Positions 18,863-26,314 of a stretch of 64,000 nt of DNA are shown one piece after another. Both the position numbers and the translations under genes were made by a program. This DNA comes from DATADW01 sp963733905 (GTDB lineage: Bacteria; Actinomycetota; Acidimicrobiia; Spongiisociales; DATADW01): the NCBI GenBank assembly GCA_963733905.1, contig CAVTEU010000006.1, positions 455,979-519,978 of the forward strand, in the 5' to 3' direction. The first letter of the stretch is position 1. Every line of letters starts with the position of its first letter. The notes under the pieces are model-generated. The model ran no database searches and was not told where the DNA came from. It worked only from the letters and a program-made list of their open reading frames with translations.

Positions 18863-20482
18863 ATGCCGCACATGATGGATGACTTCCCGCTGCTGCTCTC
18901 GACGCTCTACGAGAGGGCGGTGCGTCTCTACCCCGAGCGCGAGATCGTCTCGGTCGAGGCCGACCGGAGCATCAGGCGGACCACCTACGGCGAGACCGAC
19001 GACAGAGTGCGCAGGCTGGCGACGGCTCTCGGCGAGCGCCTAGGCGTCGAGGTCGGTGAGCCGGTGGGGACCTTCGCATGGAACAACCAGCGTCACCACG
19101 AGCTCTACTGGGGCACCGCCAACACCGGGCGGATCTGTCACACGATCAACATCCGGCTCTTCGCCGACCAGATCGTCTACATCGTCAACCACGCCGGGGA
19201 CCGGGTGCTCTTCGTGGACCCCGACCTCGTCGGACTGGTCGAGCCGATCTCGTCGCAGTTGGAGACGGTCGAGCAATACGTCGTCATGGGCGACGACGCC
19301 TCTGGCCTGCCCAATGCGATCGCATACGAGGAGTTGATCGACGGAGTGGAGCCGCATGGCACCTGGCCGGTACTCGACGAGCGCAGCCCGATGATGTACT
19401 GCTACACGTCGGGGACCACCGGCAACCCCAAGGGCGTCGCCTACACCCAGCGCTCCACCTACCTCCACACCATCTCTGGGCTTGCCAACTTTCCCATCGG
19501 CCCAGCCGACAACGTGCTCCCGGTCGTTCCCATGTTCCATGCCGCCGCCTGGGGCTACCCATTCTGCGCCACGACTGCCGGCGCCAAGATCACCTACCCG
19601 GGGCCAGATCTGTCCCCCAAGGGCATCGTCGACCTCATCGAAGGAGAGCGGGTCACCTTCTCCGCCGGTGTGCCCACGGTGTGGCTGGGGATCGCCCAGT
19701 ACCTCGCCGACCACCCCGAGGCGGACGTGTCGAGCATCCAGGGTTTCCTCTGCGGCGGGTCGGCGGTCCCGAGGGCGATGATCGATTGGTACTGGCGCAA
19801 CCGGGGCATCAGGGTGATCCAGGGGTGGGGCATGACCGAGACCAACCCGGTCGCCTCCACGGCCACGCTGACACCGGAGATGGAGGATTGGGACTTCGAG
19901 CAGCAACTCGACCGGCTGGAGACCGCGGGGCGGCCGCTGCCCGGCCTCCAGGTGAAGATCGTCGACGAGATGGGCGATGAGCTTCCCCAGGACGGCGAGG
20001 CGTTCGGCGAGTTGCTGATCCGTGGTCCGTGGGTGGCGGCCGAGTACCTGCGCGACCCGCGCAGCGCCCAGACCTTCGCCGACGGTTGGATGAGGACCGG
20101 GGACGTCTGCAAGATCACACCCGACGGTTACATCAAGATCACCGACCGGGCCAAAGACCTGATCAAGTCGGGTGGCGAGTGGATCTCGTCGGTGGAGTTG
20201 GAGAACACCCTGATGGGCCACCCCGCCGTCGCCGAGGCCGCCGTCGTCGGGCTCAAGCACCCGCGTTGGCAGGAACGACCAGTGGCGCTGGCCGTGCTCA
20301 GACCCGGGGCCGAGGCGGAAGAGGATGAGCTGATCGAGTTCCTCGCGGCGCGGGTCGCCAAGTGGTGGCTCCCCGACAAGGTGGTATTCGTCGAGCAGAT
20401 ACCCAAGACCGGGACGGGCAAGTTCGACAAGAAGGTGGTGCGCGACCAGTTCTCCGATCTGCTGGAGGACCAGTCCGACTGA
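18863..20482 (+). CDS. Fatty acyl-CoA synthetase (AMP-binding, ANL superfamily)
   Basis: Uninterrupted 539 residues, the usual length for a medium/long-chain FadD. These enzymes adenylate a fatty acid and transfer it to CoA. Motifs are MMYCYTSGTTGNPKGVAYTQ (P-loop, near residue 179), VIQGWGMTETNPVASTATLT (near 318), DGWMRTGDVCKITPDGYIKI (hinge) and IPKTGTGKFDKKVVRD with the C-terminal catalytic Lys. Start ATG 18863; MMDD is an internal alternative. It follows leader RNA 2, so its expression may be controlled there. A short-chain or aromatic substrate cannot be excluded from sequence. Confidence 0.9.
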   Translation: MPHMMDDFPLLLSTLYERAVRLYPEREIVSVEADRSIRRTTYGETDDRVRRLATALGERLGVEVGEPVGTFAWNNQRHHELYWGTANTGRICHTINIRLFADQIVYIVNHAGDRVLFVDPDLVGLVEPISSQLETVEQYVVMGDDASGLPNAIAYEELIDGVEPHGTWPVLDERSPMMYCYTSGTTGNPKGVAYTQRSTYLHTISGLANFPIGPADNVLPVVPMFHAAAWGYPFCATTAGAKITYPGPDLSPKGIVDLIEGERVTFSAGVPTVWLGIAQYLADHPEADVSSIQGFLCGGSAVPRAMIDWYWRNRGIRVIQGWGMTETNPVASTATLTPEMEDWDFEQQLDRLETAGRPLPGLQVKIVDEMGDELPQDGEAFGELLIRGPWVAAEYLRDPRSAQTFADGWMRTGDVCKITPDGYIKITDRAKDLIKSGGEWISSVELENTLMGHPAVAEAAVVGLKHPRWQERPVALAVLRPGAEAEEDELIEFLAARVAKWWLPDKVVFVEQIPKTGTGKFDKKVVRDQFSDLLEDQSD

Positions 20483-20487
20483 CCTGG

Positions 20488-20515
20488 CCGCCCGCCATGG
20501 ATCGGGCTCGGGCGG
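20488..20515 (+). terminator. Hairpin after the acyl-CoA synthetase gene
   Basis: ccgcccg (20488-20494) pairs with cgggcgg (20509-20515) around a 14-base loop, six bases after the stop. There is no T-run. Confidence 0.4.
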
Positions 20516-20539
20516 GGATACACTCGCCACGAGAGCCCG

Positions 20540-20818
20540 ATGTATGAAGCGGTGGAGTTCGTCGAGGTGTGGGGCCGTGTGGGGGGCACCCCGGCGGTTG
20601 CCCGGCCACGCGTCCTCGGCGCCTTCGAGACTCCGGTTGCGGCAGCGGAAGCGGCGCGCAGTGCCCGTGCCGAGTTCCGGAGGAGCGGCCGGCGCGATTT
20701 CGCATGGTGGGTGGTGCGCGCCGAGGGGTCGCCCCTTGCGGAGTGGATCGCCGACGCCCATTCCGACAAGGAATTCGTACTCGACCTGCTGAGCGGCGAG
20801 CTGGTCGAGGTCACCTGA
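20540..20818 (+). CDS. Small hypothetical protein
   Basis: Not recognised. It has 92 residues starting at ATG 20540 (MYEAVEFVEVWGRVGGTPAV), soluble and acidic at the end (DLLSGELVEVT). The middle is Ala/Arg rich (AAEAARSARAEFRRSGRRDF) followed by AWWVVRAEGSPLAEWIADAH, which looks like a small alpha/beta fold. The length without a stop and the codon pattern match neighbouring genes, so it is probably real. It sits immediately upstream of, and probably co-transcribed with, a small membrane protein gene and the enoyl reductase. Confidence 0.6.
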   Translation: MYEAVEFVEVWGRVGGTPAVARPRVLGAFETPVAAAEAARSARAEFRRSGRRDFAWWVVRAEGSPLAEWIADAHSDKEFVLDLLSGELVEVT

Positions 20819-20844
20819 GCGGGTTCCACGCCACCTCCGCCTGG

Positions 20845-21171
20845 GTGGCGGTGGCCGTGACCGGGGTGGTGGGTTTGTGGGGGATCGCCCTGGCGATCAC
20901 CAAGCGCACACCGCCTCCGGTCTTTTCATGGGGAGTCGCGCTTGCGATCGCAGCCGCTCTGATCCAGGTTGCGAGCGGGCTGGTGCTCTATGCGCAGGGT
21001 GCCCGGCCGGTGGGGCTGCACACCTTCTACGGGGTGGTCATCGCCTCCACGTTCGCCGTCGCCTATGCCTACCGCGCTCAGATCCGCACCCGTCCCGCGC
21101 TCGGGTACGGGCTCCTGCTCCTGTTCGTGATGGGCCTTGGCCTGAGGGCGATCCAGACGTTTGCCGGTTGA
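20845..21171 (+). CDS. Small integral membrane protein
   Basis: About 108-118 residues with four membrane segments: WVAVAVTGVVGLWGIALAI, WGVALAIAAALIQVASGLVL, HTFYGVVIASTFAVAYAYRA and GYGLLLLFVMGLGLRAIQTF. The family is not named, but the pattern resembles four-helix membrane proteins of unknown function in actinobacteria. No ATG is available: GTG 20845 is my choice. CTG 20815, overlapping the previous stop, would keep the extra residues SGFHATSAW and may be the true coupling point. It lies between the small hypothetical gene and fabI. Confidence 0.6.
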   Translation: MAVAVTGVVGLWGIALAITKRTPPPVFSWGVALAIAAALIQVASGLVLYAQGARPVGLHTFYGVVIASTFAVAYAYRAQIRTRPALGYGLLLLFVMGLGLRAIQTFAG

Positions 21172-21231
21172 GCACGGTCTCGACGTCGCTGCCTCGTAGC
21201 ATCGGGCACCGTCTGACTGCGAGGAGGGACC

Positions 21232-22017
21232 GTGCTGCTCGAGGGGAAGCGCCTACTCGTCACGGGGATCCTGACCGACGACTCGATCGCATGGCACGCC
21301 GCCCGGATCGCCCAGGAGGAAGGAGCCGAGATCGTCGCCACCGGTTTCGGCCGCGGCATGCGGCTCACCGAGAGGGCGGTGGCGCGTCTTCCCAGGCCGG
21401 CTGACGTCCTTCCCCTCGACATCAACGACCCATCCGACATGGAGCGGGTGGCCGGAGATCTCGAGTCTCGCTGGGGGGCGGTGGACGGCGCCCTCCACGC
21501 CATCGCCTTCGCACCCGACGACGCGCTCGGAGGCAACTTCCTCACCACCCCGCCGGAGAGCGCCCAGACGGCGTTCGTCACCTCGGCGTTTTCATACAAG
21601 ACGCTCGCCGTTGGGCTGCTCCCATTGCTGCGGAGGGCCGGGGGAGGGGCGCTGGTGACGCTCGACTTCGACAACCGCCAGGCCTGGCCCGCATACGACT
21701 GGATGGGCGTGGCCAAAGCGGCGCTGGTGTCGGTTACCCGATACCTCGCCCGGGACCTGGGTGCCGATGGCATCCGCGTCAACGCCGTATCCGCCGGACC
21801 GCTGAGCACGGTGGCTGCCAAGTCGATCCCCGGCTTCGCCCTCTTCGAGCAGGTCTGGGGGGAGCGGGCGCCGCTCGGTTGGGACCTCGCCGATCCCAGT
21901 CCGGTGGCGCGCATGGTGTGTGTGCTCCTCTCCGACTGGGCACCGATGACCACCGGTGAGGTGGTCCACGTGGACGGTGGCTTCCACGCCGTGGCCACCG
22001 GTACACCCACCGAGTAG
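21232..22017 (+). CDS. fabI: Enoyl-[acyl-carrier-protein] reductase (FabI/InhA type)
   Basis: Uninterrupted 261 residues. FabI/InhA reduces trans-2-enoyl chains with NADH, the last step of each fatty acid elongation cycle, in the cytoplasm. The divergent short-chain dehydrogenase signature is present: KRLLVTGILTDDSIAWHAAR (nucleotide binding with the FabI-type spacing), and YDWMGVAK near residues 155-162, which is the Y-x6-K catalytic pair. HAIAFAP and VNAVSAGPLSTVAAKSIPGF are also family blocks. The GTG start at 21232 follows gaggaggga. Together with the synthetase upstream, PlsB and PlsX it makes this stretch rich in fatty acid genes. Confidence 0.9.
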   Translation: MLLEGKRLLVTGILTDDSIAWHAARIAQEEGAEIVATGFGRGMRLTERAVARLPRPADVLPLDINDPSDMERVAGDLESRWGAVDGALHAIAFAPDDALGGNFLTTPPESAQTAFVTSAFSYKTLAVGLLPLLRRAGGGALVTLDFDNRQAWPAYDWMGVAKAALVSVTRYLARDLGADGIRVNAVSAGPLSTVAAKSIPGFALFEQVWGERAPLGWDLADPSPVARMVCVLLSDWAPMTTGEVVHVDGGFHAVATGTPTE

Positions 22018-22028
22018 ACGGCCGACCA

Positions 22029-22088
22029 ACCCACGAACCCAGAACCCATAACGGCGAGCGAAGCGCCATGACAGCGAGCGAAGCGAGC
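22029..22088. repeat. Intergenic short repeats between fabI and hydrolase genes
   Basis: aacccac, gaaccca, gaaccca and taacgg (22028-22054) keep a period of seven. They are followed by two copies of gcgagcgaagcg (22054-22065 and 22074-22085) separated by eight bases. The 96-base gap contains little else. Confidence 0.55.
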
Positions 22089-22113
22089 CTCTAGCGGTAC
22101 CCTTCGGGGTCGC

Positions 22114-22857
22114 ATGGCACTCAAGGCCTTCTGCGACGGCACCGTGTTCGGGGATCGGTTCGGTGATGGTGTTCCTCGGATCCTGGCACTCCACGGATGG
22201 GGGAGGAGTCGGGCCGACTTCGCCGTCGCCCTCGCCGGGTTGGATGCCATCGCCCTGGATCTCCCCGGGTTTGGCGCCTCTCCGGCGCCGGCACAGCCGG
22301 GCGGTGCCCGCGCCTACGCCGAGTTGCTGTCGCCCGTGCTGAATGAGATCGGTTCACCGGTGACTCTCGTGGGTCACTCTTTCGGGGGCAGGGTGGCGGT
22401 GTGCCTGGCTGCCGCCCATGGGGACCGGGTCGGCGGTCTTGTCCTCGTCGGTACCCCGCTACTGAGGGCCGGCCCTCGTCGGTCGGTCCCATGGCGATAT
22501 CGCTTGGTGCGGGCTTTGCGACGCGCCGGTTTGGTCTCCGAGCAGAGGCTCGAACTGGCTCGCAAACGCTTCGGTTCGGCCGACTACCGGGCGGCCGAGG
22601 GGGTCATGCGCGCCGTTCTTGTGGAGACCGTCGGTGAGAGCTACGAGGCGGAGTTGGCGGTCTTGCGCTGCCCGGTTCGGCTGGTGTGGGGCGAGGACGA
22701 CACCGAGGTGCCGGTGTCCGTCGCCCGAAGCGCCGCGGCCATGCTCGAGGACCGCGGGATCGACGTCAGCCTCGAGGTGGTTCCCGGTGCCGGCCACCAC
22801 CTGCCAACCACCCACCCGGACGTCCTCCGCTCGGCGCTCGTCGGAGTGCACCAGTGA
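22114..22857 (+). CDS. Alpha/beta hydrolase
   Basis: Uninterrupted 247 residues. Catalytic triad candidates are visible: the nucleophile elbow TLVGHSFGGRVAVCLA (Ser near residue 91), Asp in VRLVWGEDDTEVPV, and His in VPGAGHHLPTTHPD. The oxyanion region is LALHGWGRSRADF. The fold is that of esterases, lipases and dehalogenase-like enzymes; the sequence gives no substrate. The start ATG 22114 gives MALKAFCDGTVFGDRFGDG. Its stop lies inside a 20-base tandem duplication that joins it to the MurF-like gene. Confidence 0.82.
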   Translation: MALKAFCDGTVFGDRFGDGVPRILALHGWGRSRADFAVALAGLDAIALDLPGFGASPAPAQPGGARAYAELLSPVLNEIGSPVTLVGHSFGGRVAVCLAAAHGDRVGGLVLVGTPLLRAGPRRSVPWRYRLVRALRRAGLVSEQRLELARKRFGSADYRAAEGVMRAVLVETVGESYEAELAVLRCPVRLVWGEDDTEVPVSVARSAAAMLEDRGIDVSLEVVPGAGHHLPTTHPDVLRSALVGVHQ

Positions 22858-22890
22858 TCGCCTGGCTGCGCCAGTGATCGTCTGGCTGCT
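22851..22890 (+). repeat. 20-bp tandem duplication over a stop/start junction
   Basis: ccagtgatcgcctggctgcg (22851-22870) is repeated as ccagtgatcgtctggctgct (22871-22890), with two mismatches. The first copy holds the hydrolase stop with an overlapping GTG that is blocked after seven codons. The second copy holds the GTG that opens the MurF-like frame. Confidence 0.8.
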
Positions 22891-24383
22891 GGTGCCGGCT
22901 GCGGTGGCCGCCGCTCTCTCCGCGGTTCGCTGGCTGCGCGTGGCGCAGCGCGAGCACTATCTCGCTGGTTCGGCGACGCGGTTCGCCATCCGCTGGTGGC
23001 GGGTGCCGCCGGCCAACCCGGTCCTCCTCGTCATCGGGTTGGCAGCGGGGCTCGCCGGCTTCTGGTGGCCTGCCGCGGGCATCGGCGCCATGCTCGTCGG
23101 AGGGATTGGCCCGCTGGGCCTCGGGCTGCGCGGCCGGACCTCGCCTTTGCGTTGGACCTCCCGGTTGCGCCGTCTCGCCGCGCTGACCGCCGTGCTCGCC
23201 ATCGGAGTCACCGCTGCTGTGCTGCCGCTCGGGGTCGAAGTGGCAGTTGCGGTTGGCTCGCTCGTGGCGATGCTCCTCCCATTGCTCCTCGACCTGGCGC
23301 TGTGGCTGCTGGCGCCGCTGGAGCGCCGACTCGGCCGGCGGTTCGTCGATCAGGCCGCAGCCCGGTTGCGTTCCGTCGCGCCTCTGGTTGTCGCAATCAC
23401 CGGCTCATACGGGAAGACGACAACCAAGGAGTACCTCCGCTCGCTCCTCTCGACCCGGTTCAACACCGTCGCCACGCCCGCCAGCTTCAACAATGCCATG
23501 GGCCTGGCCAGAACGGTCAATGAGCAGCTTTCGCCGGGTGTCGAGATCTTCGTCGCCGAGATGGGCACATACGGGCCGGGCGAGATCGCTGACCTGGTGA
23601 GGTGGGTGCGGCCCAGCGTTTCGGTGATCACCGCCATCGGGCCGGTCCATCTCGAGCGGTTCGGATCGCTGGAGGCGACCACCCGGGCGAAACAGGAGAT
23701 CCTGGGTACCGCCGATGTCGCCGTCCTCAACGTCGACGACCCACGTCTCGCCGAGCTTGCTGCGACGTTCCGCGGCCGGGTAGTGCGCTGCTCCTCGCTC
23801 GACAGCGACGCGGATGTAGTCGTGCAACCCGACGGCACGATCTGCGTCGATGGCAACCGCGTCGCCACTGTGGACTCCTCCTCGCTCTTCACCGGGAACC
23901 TGGCTTGTGCGATCGGTGCGGCTCTCGCCGTTGGGATGTCGCCCGAGGAGATCGGGGCGGCAGCGTCCCGGCTGGCCGGTCCCGATCACCGCCGTACCGT
24001 GGTGGACACCTCTGGAGGGATCTCGATCGTCGATGACACCTACAACGCCAACCCGGCCGGTGCCGTCGCCGCCCTCGAGACATTGGCCGACCTCGGGGAG
24101 AACGGCGGGCGAAAGGTGGTGGTGACACCGGGGATGGTCGAGTTGGGAGACACACAGCAGACCGAGAACGAGGCGTTCGCCCGTGCTGCGGTCGGGGATC
24201 GCGACCGACCTGGTCGTGGTTGGGCACACCAACCGGGATGCGTTGCTGAGGGGTGCAGAGGGATCCGCCGCCAATGTGGTCGCCCTCGCCACTCGAGACG
24301 AGGCGGTGGAGTGGGCCCGATCCAACCTGGGGGACGGCGACGCCGTTCTCTACGAGAACGACCTCCCCGACCACTATCCATGA
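22874..24383 (+). CDS. Membrane-anchored MurF-like Mur ligase (one frame break)
   Basis: About 503 residues. The first about 165 are hydrophobic, with segments VIVWLLVPAAVAAALSAV, NPVLLVIGLAAGLAGFWW, LAALTAVLAIGVTAAVLPLG and VAVAVGSLVAMLLPLLLDLA. The Mur ligase ATPase core begins at VVAITGSYGKTTTKEYL (P-loop near residue 174), followed by TPASFNNAMGLA, VAEMGTYGPGEIADL and VLNVDDPRLAEL. The C-terminal domain starts IVDDTYNANPAGAVAALE, the MurF signature. A break near 24195 precedes DLVVVGHTNRDALL and ends LYENDLPDHYP. The usual N-terminal UDP-MurNAc-binding domain is replaced by membrane helices. Adjacent ddl supports a role adding D-Ala-D-Ala in peptidoglycan synthesis, but a different lipid-linked substrate is possible. 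Confidence 0.8.
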
Positions 24384-24387
24384 GCCG

Positions 24388-24414
24388 GCAGACCGCAGAC
24401 GGCAGACGGCAGCC
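24388..24414. repeat. Heptanucleotide repeat GCAGACS
   Basis: gcagacc, gcagacg, gcagacg and gcagcca follow one another with a period of seven in the 52-base gap between the MurF-like and ddl genes. Confidence 0.65.
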
Positions 24415-24435
24415 ACGGTCCGGAGCTTCGGGTCG

Positions 24436-25512
24436 ATGAGCGTTGCCGTGGTCTTCGGAGGCCCGTCTTCAGAGCACGACATCTCGATCCTCACCGGGCT
24501 CCAGGCGGCGCGGACGCTCTCCGAAGCTGGGGTGCCTGTCGAGGCGCTCTACTGGGCGAAGTCGGGGTCCTGGCACGGTGTCGACCCGGCGCTCGAGGCA
24601 TCCGACTTCGTCGAGGGAGTACCGCGCAAGGCCCGGGACGTGCAGTTGGTGGCTGCGCCCGGAGGCGGGTTCGTGGGCCGGCGCCGCCCGCTCGACATCG
24701 ATGTGGTGGTCAACTGCTGCCATGGCGGTCCCGGCGAGGACGGCACCCTCCAGGGGGTGTTCGAACTTGTCGGGCTGCGGGCGACCGGGCCGGGGATGGT
24801 GGGCGCCTCGCTGGGGATGGACAAGCTCGCCTTCGCCGCCGTCGCTGCGTCTGCCGGGATGCCGGTGCTTCCCCGGCTTCACCTCACCCCGGCCACGGCG
24901 CCCGACTTCGCCCCGCCATTCATCGTCAAGCCGCGCTTCGGCGGGTCGTCGATCGGTGTGGAGGTGGTCGCCGACCTCGACGCCGCCCGGGCCCTGCTCA
25001 AGGTGTCGCCACATCTGGCAGGCGGCGCGGTGATCGAGCCGTTCCTGGAGGGCGGAGGCGATCTGGAGATCGGGGTGCGGACCTTCCCCGAGCTGCAGCT
25101 TTCGGCGATCCGCGCCCCCGAGCGGAGCGGCGACGCCATCTACACCTACTCGGAGAAGTATCTCGACTGGGGCGGCCAGGCCAACCCGGGTGGCGGGTCA
25201 GGGCTGGCGGCACCGGTGGAAGAGCGGGTGCACGACATCGCGCGTCAGATCACCGATCTGCTCGGGCTCCGCTCGATCGCCCGGATCGACTTCCTCCACC
25301 GTGATGGCGAGGTATGGCTCAACGAGGTCAACACCATCCCGGGGAGCCTGGCCCACTACCTGTGGGTAGATCCTCCGGTTCCACGGGATCGGTTGCTGCT
25401 CGACATGGTGGAAGAGGCGCGGCGCGATCCGGTTCGTAGATTCGTCACCACAGGCGCCGATGGCAGCGCCCTGCGCAGCGCCTCCAGCATCGCCCAGAAG
25501 CTGGGCGGCTGA
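24436..25512 (+). CDS. ddl: D-alanine--D-alanine ligase
   Basis: Uninterrupted 358 residues of the ATP-grasp family. Ddl joins two D-alanines for the peptidoglycan stem peptide. Motifs are VAVVFGGPSSEHDISILTG (N-terminal substrate loop), VNCCHGGPGEDGTLQGVFEL, FIVKPRFGGSSIGVEVV (ATP-binding Lys), YTYSEKYLDW, SIARIDFLHRDGEVWLNEVN and NTIPGSLAHYLW with metal-binding residues. ATG 24436 gives MSVAVVFGG; the longer open frame upstream is repeat sequence. It lies downstream of the MurF-like gene, so the two could act in sequence. Confidence 0.93.
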   Translation: MSVAVVFGGPSSEHDISILTGLQAARTLSEAGVPVEALYWAKSGSWHGVDPALEASDFVEGVPRKARDVQLVAAPGGGFVGRRRPLDIDVVVNCCHGGPGEDGTLQGVFELVGLRATGPGMVGASLGMDKLAFAAVAASAGMPVLPRLHLTPATAPDFAPPFIVKPRFGGSSIGVEVVADLDAARALLKVSPHLAGGAVIEPFLEGGGDLEIGVRTFPELQLSAIRAPERSGDAIYTYSEKYLDWGGQANPGGGSGLAAPVEERVHDIARQITDLLGLRSIARIDFLHRDGEVWLNEVNTIPGSLAHYLWVDPPVPRDRLLLDMVEEARRDPVRRFVTTGADGSALRSASSIAQKLGG

Positions 25513-25517
25513 TTGGG

Positions 25518-25751
25518 TCAGAGATGGACGATGGGGCAGGTCAGGGTGCGGGTGATCCCTTCGACCGCCTGGATCTTGGCCACCACCAGCTTGCCCAGTT
25601 GATCGACGTCGTCTGCGGTCGCCTTGACGATCACGTCATAGGGACCCGTCACGTCGTCGGCGGCCTCGACGCCGGCAATACGGCGGACCTCGTCGGCGAC
25701 CATGGCGGCCTTGCCGACCTCGGTCTGGATCAAGACGTACGCCTGGACCAC
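25518..25751 (-). CDS. Stand-alone Lrp/AsnC ligand-binding (RAM) domain protein
   Basis: 77 residues: MVQAYVLIQTEVGKAAMVAD, then GVEAADDVTGPYDVIVKATA and TRTLTCPIVHL. This is the effector-binding and oligomerising half of Lrp/AsnC regulators without the DNA-binding helix-turn-helix. Such stand-alone RAM proteins are common in actinobacteria and archaea and are thought to bind amino acids; their targets are mostly unknown. It converges on ddl with five bases between stops. Confidence 0.85.
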   Translation of the reverse strand: MVQAYVLIQTEVGKAAMVADEVRRIAGVEAADDVTGPYDVIVKATADDVDQLGKLVVAKIQAVEGITRTLTCPIVHL

Positions 25752-25831
25752 GCGCCCTCCTTCACTTGCAGCGTGGCGGCGACTCTACCGACGGGGCGTC
25801 TCGCGTGTGTCAGCAACCGAGGTGGGCCGTG

Positions 25832-26044
25832 TCAGTACCCGTCGGAGCCGATGCGGACGCCGGTCACGAAGCTGCGGTCCTCCTCGTCCTCGAGGTCGAA
25901 GACGATTCGCTGCCCCTGGCGGAGGGTGCGGAAGATGCTCCCCTGCAACGAGCCGGGGCGGAGGTAGACCTCGGAGCGGTCGCTGTCGAGTACCACGATG
26001 CCGGCGCCGGTGTTGGGGTCGTAGACCTTGACCACGCCCTGCAT
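25832..26044 (-). CDS. Small cold-shock-like OB-fold protein
   Basis: 70 residues from ATG 26044. MQGVVKVYDPNTGAGIVVLD, then EVYLRPGSLQGSIFRTLRQG, QRIVFDLEDEED and FVTGVRIGSDGY follow the strand order of a cold-shock domain (G-x-V-K ... G-x-G-x-I ... D-V-x-x-R-x-S-L). The aromatic RNA-binding residues of true CspA proteins are largely missing, so nucleic acid binding is uncertain. Its start is only five bases downstream of the rpmB stop, so it is probably co-transcribed with L28 and may be ribosome-linked. Confidence 0.65.
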   Translation of the reverse strand: MQGVVKVYDPNTGAGIVVLDSDRSEVYLRPGSLQGSIFRTLRQGQRIVFDLEDEEDRSFVTGVRIGSDGY

Positions 26045-26049
26045 CTCGG

Positions 26050-26238
26050 TCAGGCCTTCTCGACCTTGCCTGCCTTGAGGCACGAGGTGCACACCCGGGC
26101 TCGCCTGGTGTTGGAGCCGTGACGGACCCGGACCCGCTGGATGTTGGGCAGCCAGCGGCGGTTGGCCCGCTTGTGCGAGAAGCTGACGATGTTCCCGTAA
26201 CCGGGCTGCTTGCCGCAGACTTCACAGCGGTAGGACAT
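26050..26238 (-). CDS. rpmB: 50S ribosomal protein L28
   Basis: 62 residues: MSYRCEVCGKQPGYGNIVSF, SHKRANRRWLPNIQRVRV and ARVCTSCLKAGKVEKA. The two CxxC pairs (CEVC, CTSC) mark the zinc-binding form of L28. ATG 26238 is chosen because it gives the family N-terminus; the longer frame upstream is not conserved. It is divergent from recG with 76 bases between, as in many actinobacteria. Confidence 0.93.
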   Translation of the reverse strand: MSYRCEVCGKQPGYGNIVSFSHKRANRRWLPNIQRVRVRHGSNTRRARVCTSCLKAGKVEKA

Positions 26239-26314
26239 GGGTGGACAGACCTCGTGGGGGTGGGTCGGGAAGGATAGCACCCGTCGTCAGGGCCGCATCG
26301 TACAGTGTCGGCCG

